DNA of 35,356 bases from an uncultured Collinsella sp. (GTDB lineage Bacteria; Actinomycetota; Coriobacteriia; Coriobacteriales; Coriobacteriaceae): contig URKH01000012.1 of NCBI GenBank assembly GCA_900548255.1, positions 1 to 35,356 on the forward strand, written 5' to 3'. Of the stretch, positions 14,232 to 22,416 are shown piece by piece. Below the pieces are notes generated by a model. That model saw nothing but the letters and a program-made list of their open reading frames with translations, did not search any database and was not told the DNA's origin. The translations under genes were made by a program, and so were the position numbers. Numbering within the stretch: the stretch's first letter is position 1; every line of letters begins with the position of its first letter.

Positions 14232-14261
14232 CAAAAAAGGAGCCCGCAGGTGCGAGCTCCT
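14232..14261 (-). terminator. Terminator of the divIVA operon
   Basis: Arms aggagcccgca/tgcgagctcct (14238-14248 and 14251-14261, one mismatch) with a 2-base loop, followed on the minus strand by TTTTTT (14232-14237). It ends the minus-strand division cluster and faces the nitroreductase terminator. Confidence 0.88.
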
Positions 14262-14290
14262 CTTAAGGACACTAGATTGTAGCTCTGATG

Positions 14291-14965
14291 CTAGTCCAGG
14301 TCGTCGGCAGCAAAGTTGTCGATCGGGGCGAAGGGATCGGCCACGGGGACAACCGGGTCAGCGACGGGCAGCGGCTCGGCGGGAACAGTCACTGCAGGAG
14401 AAGCGGCAGAACCGACCGGCGTGGAGGCCATGAGGTCGGCCGGGAAGGAGTTCTGGGCATCGTCCATGAAGTGCTGGATGAGCTTGAGATACTCTGCCTT
14501 GAACTCCTCACGGGAAGCCTTGAGACGATCGATTTCCTCGAGCTCGGCCTGCTTTTCGGTCAGAGCCTGGCGGATAACCTCGCGGGCCTTAGCGTCAGCC
14601 TCGTTGCGGATACGCTCAGCGTTCTCGTTGGCATCGTTGACGATGGTCTCAGCGGTCTGCTGGGCAGCGATCAGGGCAGCGGAAATCTGGCGCTCCTGAG
14701 CGGAGAAGTCAGGGGCGGGAGCAGCCACAGGGGCGGCAGGAACGGCCTGGGCGGTGGCATCCTGAGCCTGGGCAAGCTGAGCCTGTGCATCGGCAAGCTG
14801 CTGCTCGGTAGCAGTCAGACGACCCTTAAGGTCGACGATCTTAGCGAGCATAGCGTCAACCTCGGAGGACAGCGTCTCCAAGAAAACGTCGACCTCGGCA
14901 GGATCGTAGCCACGCTTGGCCTCAGAGAAAGTCTGAGCCTGGATGTCTGCAGGGGTAATAGCCAT
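14291..14965 (-). CDS. divIVA: DivIVA domain protein
   Basis: A 224-residue coiled-coil protein of the DivIVA/Wag31 family, which gathers at curved membrane (poles and septa) and organises division or polar growth. The N-terminal lipid-binding domain has the family pattern ITPADIQAQTFSEAKRGYDP (about 3-22) followed by AEVDVFLETLSSEVD. Two coiled-coil stretches (about 25-68 and 88-170) are split by an Ala/Pro linker; the C-terminus (185-224) is a Pro/Ala/Asp-rich tail that is probably disordered. ATG 14965 has AAAGGAGA upstream. It is the last gene of the sepF-yggT-divIVA run. The specific role here (septum placement versus wall growth) is not readable from sequence. Confidence 0.92.
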   Translation of the reverse strand: MAITPADIQAQTFSEAKRGYDPAEVDVFLETLSSEVDAMLAKIVDLKGRLTATEQQLADAQAQLAQAQDATAQAVPAAPVAAPAPDFSAQERQISAALIAAQQTAETIVNDANENAERIRNEADAKAREVIRQALTEKQAELEEIDRLKASREEFKAEYLKLIQHFMDDAQNSFPADLMASTPVGSAASPAVTVPAEPLPVADPVVPVADPFAPIDNFAADDLD

Positions 14966-15026
14966 AACAAGTCTCCTTTTTCATCGCCTCGGCGCTACAC
15001 GCCCGACGTAAGTTACTAAGTCAGTT

Positions 15027-15308
15027 CTATACGAGTATACCTATAAGAAGCTGCAGAACCAGCCTCTGCACCAACTGCAACGCAATAATCGCAACGACCG
15101 GCGAAAAATCGATACCGCCCATCGGCGGAATGAAACGACGGAACAGGTTGAGCCACGGACCGCACACGCTATCAAGCACCGCAGCAATATCCTGAAGCAA
15201 ACCACCCTGCTTCATGGGAATCCACGTCATAAAGCAGTAGACGACAATGAGCGTGGAATAGAAGTTGAACAGCGTGTTGACCAGCTGGACGATAGTGTAG
15301 ATGTTGAT
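15027..15308 (-). CDS. YggT family membrane protein, apparently starting at AUC
   Basis: About 93 residues. Two hydrophobic segments flank a central loop with the YggT pattern NLFRRFIPPMGGIDFSPVVA; the family is linked to division and osmotic or thylakoid membrane organisation. The first in-frame ATG (15230) would remove the whole first helix (NIYTIVQLVNTLFNFYSTLI), which the family has. Upstream of it in frame there is no ATG, GTG or TTG before the sepF stop. The ribosome site GAGGAG (15320-15315) is 6 bases before ATC 15308-15306 and directly abuts ATT 15314-15312, so AUC is the best-placed start and AUU the second choice. It sits 21 bases after sepF, so translation coupling is likely. The end at 15027 is clear. 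Confidence 0.8.
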   Translation of the reverse strand: MNIYTIVQLVNTLFNFYSTLIVVYCFMTWIPMKQGGLLQDIAAVLDSVCGPWLNLFRRFIPPMGGIDFSPVVAIIALQLVQRLVLQLLIGILV

Positions 15309-15329
15309 GGGAATCTCCTCGTCTTGTCT

Positions 15330-16052
15330 TTACTTAAGGTAGCCGTCGGCACGAAGCTTCTTGAGATCGGAATCTTTGACCTCGCAACCGGCGGGCAGCA
15401 CCATGAACACGCGGTCGCCTACCTCCTTGACCGTGGCGCCCAGACCGCAGGCAAAGCCGTAAGAGAAGTCCAAGACGCGCTTGGCAACTTCGGTGCGTAC
15501 GCCCACAAAAATCAGTGCGACAGGCTGCTTGGTGCGAACGCGGCGCACCACGGTCTCCACGTCGTCATAGCTCTCGGGGCGCAGGACATAGGCCGGCAGC
15601 TGCGGCGTGGCGTTGATGATATTGCTCGCATAGGCCGAGGCATCGCTCGGTGCAGGCGCGGGCGCAGCGGCGGCACGGGCGCGGGTGTTCTCGGCGTAGC
15701 TCGACGGCGTGTCATAGGCACCAGGACGATAACCGCTCGCAACGCTGTCCTGCGAGCGCGAAGGCGGGTTATACGTCGTGGCATGACGGGAGTCATCGCC
15801 GACAAGCTGACCGGAGCGCGTATACACGGCAACCGACTCAGCTTCACCGCGGCGCGTCTGGCCAAGCAGGCCGTTGCTCGGCTCGTCTTGGGTGTAGAAG
15901 CCCTCGCCCGAAGCACCGCTGTAGCCGTTGCCCTGATAACTATCGTCATAGCCGTCATCGTAGCCGTAGTCGTCGTCCTGGCCATAACCCTGGTCGTAAC
16001 CCTGCTGGCCGCCCAGGTGCATCTTATTTTTAATCTCGTCAAGGAAGCCCAT
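15330..16052 (-). CDS. sepF: Cell division protein SepF
   Basis: A 240-residue SepF, which anchors FtsZ to the membrane; it is the expected anchor in bacteria without FtsA, and none is seen beside ftsZ here. The N-terminal amphipathic membrane helix is MGFLDEIKNKMHLGG. Residues about 16-50 are a repetitive linker rich in Gly, Tyr, Asp and Gln, and 60-145 a further disordered region. The globular SepF domain spans about 150-235 (VLRPESYDDVETVVRRVRTK, then LDFSYGFACGLGATVKEVGD and VFMVLPAGCEV). It is longer than Bacillus SepF (about 150) because of the linkers. ATG 16052 has GAGAGGA upstream; the longer frame to 16103 lacks support. yggT follows within 21 bases. Confidence 0.95.
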   Translation of the reverse strand: MGFLDEIKNKMHLGGQQGYDQGYGQDDDYGYDDGYDDSYQGNGYSGASGEGFYTQDEPSNGLLGQTRRGEAESVAVYTRSGQLVGDDSRHATTYNPPSRSQDSVASGYRPGAYDTPSSYAENTRARAAAAPAPAPSDASAYASNIINATPQLPAYVLRPESYDDVETVVRRVRTKQPVALIFVGVRTEVAKRVLDFSYGFACGLGATVKEVGDRVFMVLPAGCEVKDSDLKKLRADGYLK

Positions 16053-16112
16053 GGTTGTGTCCTCTCGCGGTTTAGTGCAGGCACCCCGATAATCAGTGCG
16101 CACTTCAGAGCC

Positions 16113-16850
16113 TTATTTTACTGCAAACTTCGGGCTAAATACTACCCTGCCCAGGCGAACGAGCGTAGAGCCCTCCTCAAGGGCAGGCTCAAAGTCCTCG
16201 CTCATGCCGCAGGAAAGCTCAGGCAGGTTCAAATCGGGATGCGCCGCCTCCAGCTCATCCCTCAGCTCACGAAGCCCCGCAAAGGTGCGGCGTGCCACAT
16301 CCTTATTCCCCCGGGGCGCCATAGTCATAAGCCCCTGTACGCAAATTCCCTCAAGTTCCGCAAGCTCACCCGCGGCGGCGCGAATCTCATCGGGCGAAAA
16401 GCCTCCCTTCGACTCCTCACCACTCACATTGACCTCGATGAGCACACACTGGGGGCCGGCGAGCTCGCCTGCCTCAATCTTGCGGACAGCACGGCTCGAG
16501 ATCGCCTGCGCCAGATGCAGCGAACCCACCGAGTGAATCAGCTCGGCTGAGCCCAGCACTGCATTGATCTTATTGGTCTGCAGGTTGCCGATCATATCGA
16601 AGCGCACCTCGGGCAGCTCCGGATGCTCCGCCAGACCCGTGAGCTTGCGAACCAGCTCCTGCGGGCGGTTCTCGGCAAAATTGCGATACCCCGTCTGGAT
16701 GGCGGCAACGGTCTCATCGACACCAACGGTCTTGGACACGGCAATGAGGCGCGCGGCGTCGTGGGGGCGGCCCGCGCGATCGAGCGCCGCATAAAAACGT
16801 TCCAGAATCTGCTCGCGGCGAGCGCGCATCAAGTCCAAATAGTTATCCAT
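16113..16850 (-). CDS. yggS: YggS/PROSC family PLP-binding protein
   Basis: A 245-residue PLP homeostasis protein of the YggS family: a single TIM-barrel domain that carries pyridoxal phosphate on a lysine and has no known enzymatic turnover. The PLP lysine is in LIAVSKTVGVDE (about residue 47). Other marks are NFAENRPQEL (family usually GENRVQE), FDMIGNLQTNKI (usually HFIGHLQ.NK), LIEVNVSGEESKGG, GLMTMAP and the phosphate-binding end ELSCGMSEDFEPAL plus STLVRLGRVVF. ATG 16850 has GGAGGCG upstream. It begins the yggS-sepF-yggT-divIVA group after the phosphate operon; sepF starts 60 bases on. The M for H change at the HFIGHLQ position (FDMIGNLQ) is a small departure from consensus. Confidence 0.93.
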   Translation of the reverse strand: MDNYLDLMRARREQILERFYAALDRAGRPHDAARLIAVSKTVGVDETVAAIQTGYRNFAENRPQELVRKLTGLAEHPELPEVRFDMIGNLQTNKINAVLGSAELIHSVGSLHLAQAISSRAVRKIEAGELAGPQCVLIEVNVSGEESKGGFSPDEIRAAAGELAELEGICVQGLMTMAPRGNKDVARRTFAGLRELRDELEAAHPDLNLPELSCGMSEDFEPALEEGSTLVRLGRVVFSPKFAVK

Positions 16851-16900
16851 TGCCAATCGCCTCCGCTGACAGCCAAACAAGTAGTCCCATGCTAACGCAA

Positions 16901-16932
16901 GAGCGCGGCCCCGCATGTGCAAGGCCGCGCTC
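16901..16932 (-). terminator. Hairpin between phoU and yggS
   Basis: Perfect 10-base arms gagcgcggcc/ggccgcgctc (16901-16910 and 16923-16932) with a 12-base loop. On the minus strand it is followed by ttgcgtt, so the T-run is weak. It probably ends much of the pst-phoU transcript. Confidence 0.6.
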
Positions 16933-16969
16933 ACTTAGGTATTTACAATCTTTCGACGAACGGGGTCAC

Positions 16970-17827
16970 TTACTCCTCGTCGTCCTCGCCATCGTCCTCG
17001 TCCTCAAGATGATCGAGCAGGTAGCGAAGACCCTCGCTGACCTCGTTAGCGGGCACCTTGGCAACGTAGCGAGCGTCGACGGCGGGCCTCATGATAACAC
17101 CCTCGCCCGAAGGCACGCGCATGCTCTCGAGCTCATCCTCGTCCACACGGGCGATATCGCCGGCGTTCATACGCTGACCAGTCAACAGGAAGGTCAGACG
17201 GCAAGCGGCATCGATGGAAATCGAAGCGATGCGATCGAGGTAGCGCGAAACCATGATAGCGCGGCGCAGGTCGTCATAGTTGCTGTCGTCGTCCATAAAG
17301 TCGCCCGTATCCATACGGTTAAAGGTGCGGAAGAACTTCTCGTAGGCGGCGTGCACCGGCTCGTCCTCGACGGCCAAGTTGCAGATGATGGACATGTCAT
17401 TGGTGACGAGCGCAGAAAGCGAAGAGCCCAGCACCTGGTAAACAGCTTCGGCCTCGGCCTCAACCGTACCGACGAGCTCCTGGGGCAGCGAGATGTCGGC
17501 CTTGACCATGTGACGCGTGGCGCGGCAGATCTGGCGAACCTTATCGGTCATGCGCTGCAGGTTAAAGTCGACGTAGATAATCGTCTGCAGCAAGCGGAAG
17601 TCGGAGGCGACCGGCGACTGCGTGGCGATCAGGTTGTAGCACACGGCCTCCAAGTTGGCGCAGCGCGCGTCAATCGAAAGCGTGCGCTTCTTGGTCTTGG
17701 TGGCGAGCTTGCGGTCGTCGGTCACATAGGCCTTAACGGCATCGTGGAGGGCCAGATCGACGGCCTCGTAGATGCTCAGCATCTCGTGGCGGGCCTCGAT
17801 GAGCTGACGGGAAAACAGTTTACGCAT
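16970..17827 (-). CDS. phoU: Phosphate signalling protein PhoU
   Basis: A 285-residue PhoU, the negative regulator that links the Pst transporter to the PhoR-type sensor kinase and limits phosphate uptake. Two PhoU three-helix repeats are visible: the first near 10-110 (SIDARCANLEAVCYNLIA, then ASDFRLLQTIIYVDFNLQRM), the second near 120-220 (DDLRRAIMVSRYLDRIASIS), each with the (E/D)xxxD-type metal-binding pattern. The last about 60 residues are an additional segment ending in a very acidic tail (HLEDEDDGEDDEE), longer than the usual 215-240 residue family. ATG 17827 has GGAGTGA upstream. It is the last gene of pstSCAB-phoU, 92 bases after pstB; no sensor kinase or regulator gene is nearby. 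Confidence 0.95.
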   Translation of the reverse strand: MRKLFSRQLIEARHEMLSIYEAVDLALHDAVKAYVTDDRKLATKTKKRTLSIDARCANLEAVCYNLIATQSPVASDFRLLQTIIYVDFNLQRMTDKVRQICRATRHMVKADISLPQELVGTVEAEAEAVYQVLGSSLSALVTNDMSIICNLAVEDEPVHAAYEKFFRTFNRMDTGDFMDDDSNYDDLRRAIMVSRYLDRIASISIDAACRLTFLLTGQRMNAGDIARVDEDELESMRVPSGEGVIMRPAVDARYVAKVPANEVSEGLRYLLDHLEDEDDGEDDEE

Positions 17828-17919
17828 GGTTCACTCCAATCAGTTGGGTGCGGTCATGCCGCCCGCACAGTGAATACGCACCGGACCAGGTCCGATCGGC
17901 TTGGGACTAGTCGCACCGA

Positions 17920-18723
<804 letters not shown>

Positions 18724-18735
18724 GGGACTCCTTAA

Positions 18736-19641
18736 CTAGCGACGCTTGCGCGACAGGAAGCGCGCAAACAGGTTGAAGGCCAGAATGATCACCATCAGCA
18801 AGAGCGCGGTGCCGTAGGCTGCGTTCATGTTGATGCCGTCGTTGGCAAGCAGGTACAGGTGAACGGTCATGGGGCGGCCGGAATCGAGCGGCGAGATAGG
18901 TAGATTGATGGCCTGGCCCATGGTGTAGAGCACCACGGCGGTCTCGCCAATGGCACGGCCGATGGCAAGGACAATGCCCGTGGCAATACGGCCAAAGGCA
19001 GAAGGAAGCACGATCTTGGAGACAACCTGCCACTTGGTGGCGCCCAGGCCATACGCGCCCCAACGGATATAGCGCGGAACGGCGCGAATGGCCTCTTCGG
19101 TGGTGCGCATGACGATGGGAAGCATCAAGAGCGCGAGCGCCAGAGCGGCCGAGACCATCGAAAGGCCCAGACCCATAGCCTCGACAAACAAGGCGTAGCC
19201 AAACAGGCCCATAACGATGGAGGGCACCGAGGCCAAAGCGTCAGCAGCGTAGCGAATGAGCTCGACGATCTTGCCCTGCTTGGCGTACTCGGCCAGATAG
19301 ACGGCTGCCAGCACAGCGATCGGCGTGCAGATAAGCATGGCGAGCGCCGTCACATAGACGGTCGAGACGATCGTGGGCCAAATACCGCCCTCGGCGTTGA
19401 CGCCCTGGGGCCAACCGAAGATAAAGTCGAGCGAGATGTGTGGCAGGCCGTTGATGACCACGTAGGCGATGATAGCGACCAGCACCAGCGTGGTGATGTA
19501 TGCCGCGGCACGGAACACGCCAAGCATGATCTTGTTGGACAGGTCCTTGTTGATGCGGCCCTTCTTGCCGTGGGAAAGGGCACGCTTGATGCGCTCGCGC
19601 GACGAGGTCGTATCGACCGTCGTGTCAACGGAATCGGACAT
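18736..19641 (-). CDS. pstA: Phosphate ABC transporter permease PstA
   Basis: A 301-residue permease forming the Pst channel with PstC. The N-terminal 35 residues are cytosolic and basic (SRERIKRALSHGKKGRINK). Six membrane segments follow, and the EAA coupling loop is seen as RWGAYGLGATKWQVVSKIVL near 190-210. The ending LLLMVIILAFNLFARFLSRK is typical. It starts 3 bases after the pstC stop. Confidence 0.96.
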   Translation of the reverse strand: MSDSVDTTVDTTSSRERIKRALSHGKKGRINKDLSNKIMLGVFRAAAYITTLVLVAIIAYVVINGLPHISLDFIFGWPQGVNAEGGIWPTIVSTVYVTALAMLICTPIAVLAAVYLAEYAKQGKIVELIRYAADALASVPSIVMGLFGYALFVEAMGLGLSMVSAALALALLMLPIVMRTTEEAIRAVPRYIRWGAYGLGATKWQVVSKIVLPSAFGRIATGIVLAIGRAIGETAVVLYTMGQAINLPISPLDSGRPMTVHLYLLANDGINMNAAYGTALLLMVIILAFNLFARFLSRKRR

Positions 19642-19644
19642 AGC

Positions 19645-20571
19645 CTACCCCCTCTTCTTCTTGGAAATCAGACGGACGATGCCCACCAGCGTGGCGGAAA
19701 TGATAAACAGGACCACGCCCATGCCGAACAGCGCCGAGCGATGCAGACCCGAGGAATAGCTCATGTCGAGCGCAATCTGGCTCGTGAGCGTCGAGATGGG
19801 ACTCGCAATGCTGTCGGGAATAACCGGGGCGTTACCCACGACCATGAGCACGGCCATGGTCTCGCCGATGGCACGGCCCATACCCAGCACGATGGCATCC
19901 ACGATACCCAGCTTGGCGGCAGGTAACACGACCTTATAGATGGTCTGCCACTTGGTGGCGCCCATGGCATACGATGCCTCGCGAATGCCCATGGGAATGG
20001 AATTGAGGGCATCGATGGTGAGCGTGGTGATGGTAGGGACGATCATGATGGCAAGCACGAACCACGCCGTCAGCGCACCAAAACCAAGACCACCGGTCAG
20101 CTGCGCGATAAATGGACGGATGATGATCATGCCAAAGAAGCCATAGATGATAGAAGGGATGCCGGCCAACAGGTCAACGGCAGGGCTGATGAGCTTGCGC
20201 ACGCGCTTGCTGGCGATCTCGACCAGATACACGGCCGTGCCCACGCCTAGGGGCACACCCATGGCGAGCGCACCGACGGTCACCAGACCCGAGCCGGCAA
20301 GCAGCGACACGATGCCGTAGTGACCCTCAGAGGGCGCCCACGTAAAGCTAAAGAAGTCCGCCAGACCGATGTCGGTAAAGACGGGCAGCGCCGAGTACGT
20401 GGTAAAGACAAAAATCAGGATGACGGTAACGACCGCCAAGAACGCGCAGGCAAAGAAGATCCACTGCAGCGCCTTCTCCTTGATATAGGTACTGCGCGAT
20501 ACGAGCGCCAGCTCGCGCTTCTTGGGCGTCTGAACATTCCGCTCAGTCTGGGAGTTTTCCTGTGCTTCCAT
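19645..20571 (-). CDS. pstC: Phosphate ABC transporter permease PstC
   Basis: A 308-residue permease partner of PstA with six membrane segments. The EAA loop is REASYAMGATKWQTIYKVVL near 200-220, and FFSFTWAPSEGHYGIVSLLA matches the periplasmic family block. The N-terminal 35 residues are cytosolic and hydrophilic (EAQENSQTERN). ATG 20571 is chosen because GGGGAGTGAG precedes it; a GTG at 20580 would overlap pstS by 8 bases and is less likely. It sits 1 base after the pstS stop. Confidence 0.95.
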   Translation of the reverse strand: MEAQENSQTERNVQTPKKRELALVSRSTYIKEKALQWIFFACAFLAVVTVILIFVFTTYSALPVFTDIGLADFFSFTWAPSEGHYGIVSLLAGSGLVTVGALAMGVPLGVGTAVYLVEIASKRVRKLISPAVDLLAGIPSIIYGFFGMIIIRPFIAQLTGGLGFGALTAWFVLAIMIVPTITTLTIDALNSIPMGIREASYAMGATKWQTIYKVVLPAAKLGIVDAIVLGMGRAIGETMAVLMVVGNAPVIPDSIASPISTLTSQIALDMSYSSGLHRSALFGMGVVLFIISATLVGIVRLISKKKRG

Positions 20572-20572
20572 G

Positions 20573-21409
20573 CTACTCACTCCCCTTCTCGTCGTTGGTG
20601 ACGGGGATAAAGCCCGCCTCGCGAATCTGCTTGTCCATCTTTTCGGACGTCACGTAGTCGATGTAATCCTGCGCCTGTTGCGAAGGCGCACCCTTCACAA
20701 AGAAGTAAAGGTCGCGTGAGATGGGATAGCCGCCGCTCGCGACCGTCTTCTCGGACGCCTCAACATGATTGACCGAGACGGCCTTGACCGAGGTCTTGGC
20801 GTTGAGGCTATCGACGAAGCCCAGCGAAATGTAGCCGATGGCACCGCGCGAACGAGATACCACGTCTCGCACCTGGCCCGTACCCGAAAGAACGGCCGAG
20901 CGGCGATCGAACGGCGTGCCGTCCATCACGATGGTGCGGAAGGCCTCACGCGTGCCAGACGCCTCGTCTCGGTTGATGACCTGAATCTTCAGGTCCTCGC
21001 CACCGACCTCTTTCCAATTGGTAATCTTGCCGGCGTAGATATCGCGGAGCTGCTCGGTCGAGAGGTTATCGATGGGGTTGTCGTCGTTCACGATGACCGC
21101 GATACCGTCGTGGGCAATGACGATGGGAGTCAGGCCCAGATCTTGTTCGTCGGCATTGAGTCCACGGGAGGAGCTGGCGATATCAGCCGTGCCGGCGCTG
21201 ACGGCCTCGATGCCGGCGGAAGAACCCAAACCGGAAACGAGCACGTCGATGCCGGTCTCTTCCTTAAAGCCCTCGGCCGCAATTTCGGCGATAGGAAGGC
21301 AGGTCGTGGAGCCGGCCACAGTAATGGAAGAGGTAGAAGATCCCGAAGAACAGGCGCACAGCGTAAGCGTAAGCACAGCGGCGCTCAGGACCGATACGAT
21401 CTTTCTCAT
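20573..21409 (-). CDS. pstS: Phosphate-binding lipoprotein PstS
   Basis: The 278-residue extracellular phosphate-binding protein of the Pst system. A signal peptide with lipobox L17-C-A-C20 predicts lipid anchoring at Cys20. Phosphate-binding motifs are AGSTTCLPIAEIAAEGF (about 32-48), SSRGLNADE, AHDGIAVIV and the INRDEASGTREAF loop near 146-158. Length is typical of Gram-positive PstS. The start codon overlaps the pgeF stop (ATGA, 21406-21409) and has no clear ribosome site of its own, so translation probably depends on pgeF ribosomes. Confidence 0.96.
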   Translation of the reverse strand: MRKIVSVLSAAVLTLTLCACSSGSSTSSITVAGSTTCLPIAEIAAEGFKEETGIDVLVSGLGSSAGIEAVSAGTADIASSSRGLNADEQDLGLTPIVIAHDGIAVIVNDDNPIDNLSTEQLRDIYAGKITNWKEVGGEDLKIQVINRDEASGTREAFRTIVMDGTPFDRRSAVLSGTGQVRDVVSRSRGAIGYISLGFVDSLNAKTSVKAVSVNHVEASEKTVASGGYPISRDLYFFVKGAPSQQAQDYIDYVTSEKMDKQIREAGFIPVTNDEKGSE

Positions 21410-22206
21410 AGCATCACGCCGATCGCAGCATGGCGCCCACAGGTGCCGTCCTCGTTACGGTAGGAATAAAAGCGGTCGTTCTGACGCACAGTCGAAAGCT
21501 GGGTATCCACGATATTATCCGCGTCCACACCGGCATCTACCAGCGCCTCACAAATGGCAGCGGAAAGATCGAGCATGCGAGAGATGCTCGCATCGATGCA
21601 AGAGAACTCGACGGCAAAGCGATCCATGAGTTCCTGGGATACCTCATATTCGTCAGCCAAGATATGGGGGCCGATATAGGCGGAAACGTCGCTCGCATCG
21701 CAGCCGGCAGCATCGCAAAGCGCCTGGCACGCCTTGGCAGAAATACGTGCAATCGTGCCCTTCCAACCGGAGTGCACCACGGCAAATCCGCCAGGGGCCA
21801 CCAGCACCACGGGAACGCAGTCGGCAAAGCAGAGCAGCACGGGCACGTCATGGGCCGTACAGACGATGGCATCGCAGCCCTCGGCAATCTGCTCGCGAAC
21901 AGCCTCAAGATCGTCGGCGCCGTTCGAAGTCACCGTAACGATATGGTCACCATGTACCTGATTGGGCACGAGCAGATTATGCTCGCGCTCAGTGGCGCCC
22001 ATCGCTTCGAGCGCTCGACGACGATTTTCTTGAACAGCAAAGGGGTCATCGCCTACATGCGAGCCCAGGTTGAGCGAGGAGTACGCATCTTCAGAAACGC
22101 CACCGGTGCGCTCGGTAAAGGCAAAGCGGACATCGGATGTCGCGCCCTCCACCAACGTAACTCCATCATGGTCGACACGCGAAACGTTGTCCGCACGTGC
22201 TGCCAT
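21406..22206 (-). CDS. pgeF: Purine nucleoside phosphorylase / laccase-domain protein (YfiH/PgeF family)
   Basis: A 266-residue protein of the multicopper-oxidase-like 'laccase domain' family (YfiH, YlmD, PgeF). In E. coli PgeF edits wrongly added residues during peptidoglycan precursor synthesis, and several homologues are purine nucleoside phosphorylases/adenosine deaminases. The metal-site residues are visible: His in NQVHGDH, Cys in FADCVPVVLV, and His in VVHSGWKGT. In actinobacteria this gene normally follows ftsZ, as here. ATG 22206 has TAGGAGG upstream at 9 bases. The stop overlaps the start of pstS by 4 bases. Upstream are a PHO-box-like repeat and a 5' leader hairpin (CGCGGC-GAC-GCCGCG, 22235-22249), so it may be regulated with the phosphate genes. 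Substrate here is uncertain. Confidence 0.93.
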   Translation of the reverse strand: MAARADNVSRVDHDGVTLVEGATSDVRFAFTERTGGVSEDAYSSLNLGSHVGDDPFAVQENRRRALEAMGATEREHNLLVPNQVHGDHIVTVTSNGADDLEAVREQIAEGCDAIVCTAHDVPVLLCFADCVPVVLVAPGGFAVVHSGWKGTIARISAKACQALCDAAGCDASDVSAYIGPHILADEYEVSQELMDRFAVEFSCIDASISRMLDLSAAICEALVDAGVDADNIVDTQLSTVRQNDRFYSYRNEDGTCGRHAAIGVML

Positions 22207-22309
22207 ACTAAAGCCTCCTAATAACACAAGTACCGCGGCGTCGCCGCGCAGTCCGCGTTTATACGGCTGTCATACTTCCTTAAAAGGATACCCGCAGCGG
22301 TAGGGACCA

Positions 22310-22327
22310 AACGTAAAGGGAACGTAA
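22310..22327 (-). promoter_or_regulatory. PHO-box-like direct repeat upstream of pgeF-pstSCAB-phoU
   Basis: On the minus strand TTACGTT occurs at 22327-22321 and again at 22316-22310, exactly 11 bases apart. This is the repeat spacing used by PhoB/PhoP-type regulators, and no other gene lies between here and pgeF. Possible -10 boxes downstream are TATCCT (22290-22285) and TATAAA (22263-22258). Regulator binding is inferred. Confidence 0.5.
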
Positions 22328-22340
22328 GGAGATTGGAGGC

Positions 22341-22358
22341 TTTCGTTTACAAACGAGA
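22341..22358. promoter_or_regulatory. Palindrome between ftsZ terminator and PHO-box-like repeat
   Basis: tcgttt-ac-aaacga (22343-22356) is a perfect 6-base-arm palindrome. It may be an operator or a minor part of the ftsZ 3' end. Nothing more specific can be said. Confidence 0.3.
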
Positions 22359-22360
22359 AA

Positions 22361-22394
22361 CAAAACGGGGTGCATCCAAATGGACACACCCCGT
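22361..22394 (-). terminator. Terminator of ftsZ
   Basis: On the minus strand the stem acggggtg/caccccgt (22394-22387 with 22372-22365), with an inner tcca/tgga pair, is followed by TTTTGTTTC. It separates the dcw transcript from pgeF-pst. Confidence 0.85.
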
Positions 22395-22416
22395 GCAGGT
22401 CGTTGAGAAAAACGAA

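Noticed and set aside
15650..16084. Repetitive low-complexity frames opposite or within sepF
   Set aside because: They are other frames of the Gly/Tyr/Asp linker of SepF.
22235..22249. Leader hairpin CGCGGC-GAC-GCCGCG upstream of pgeF as a terminator
   Set aside because: No T-run follows on the minus strand; kept only as a leader feature in the pgeF entry.
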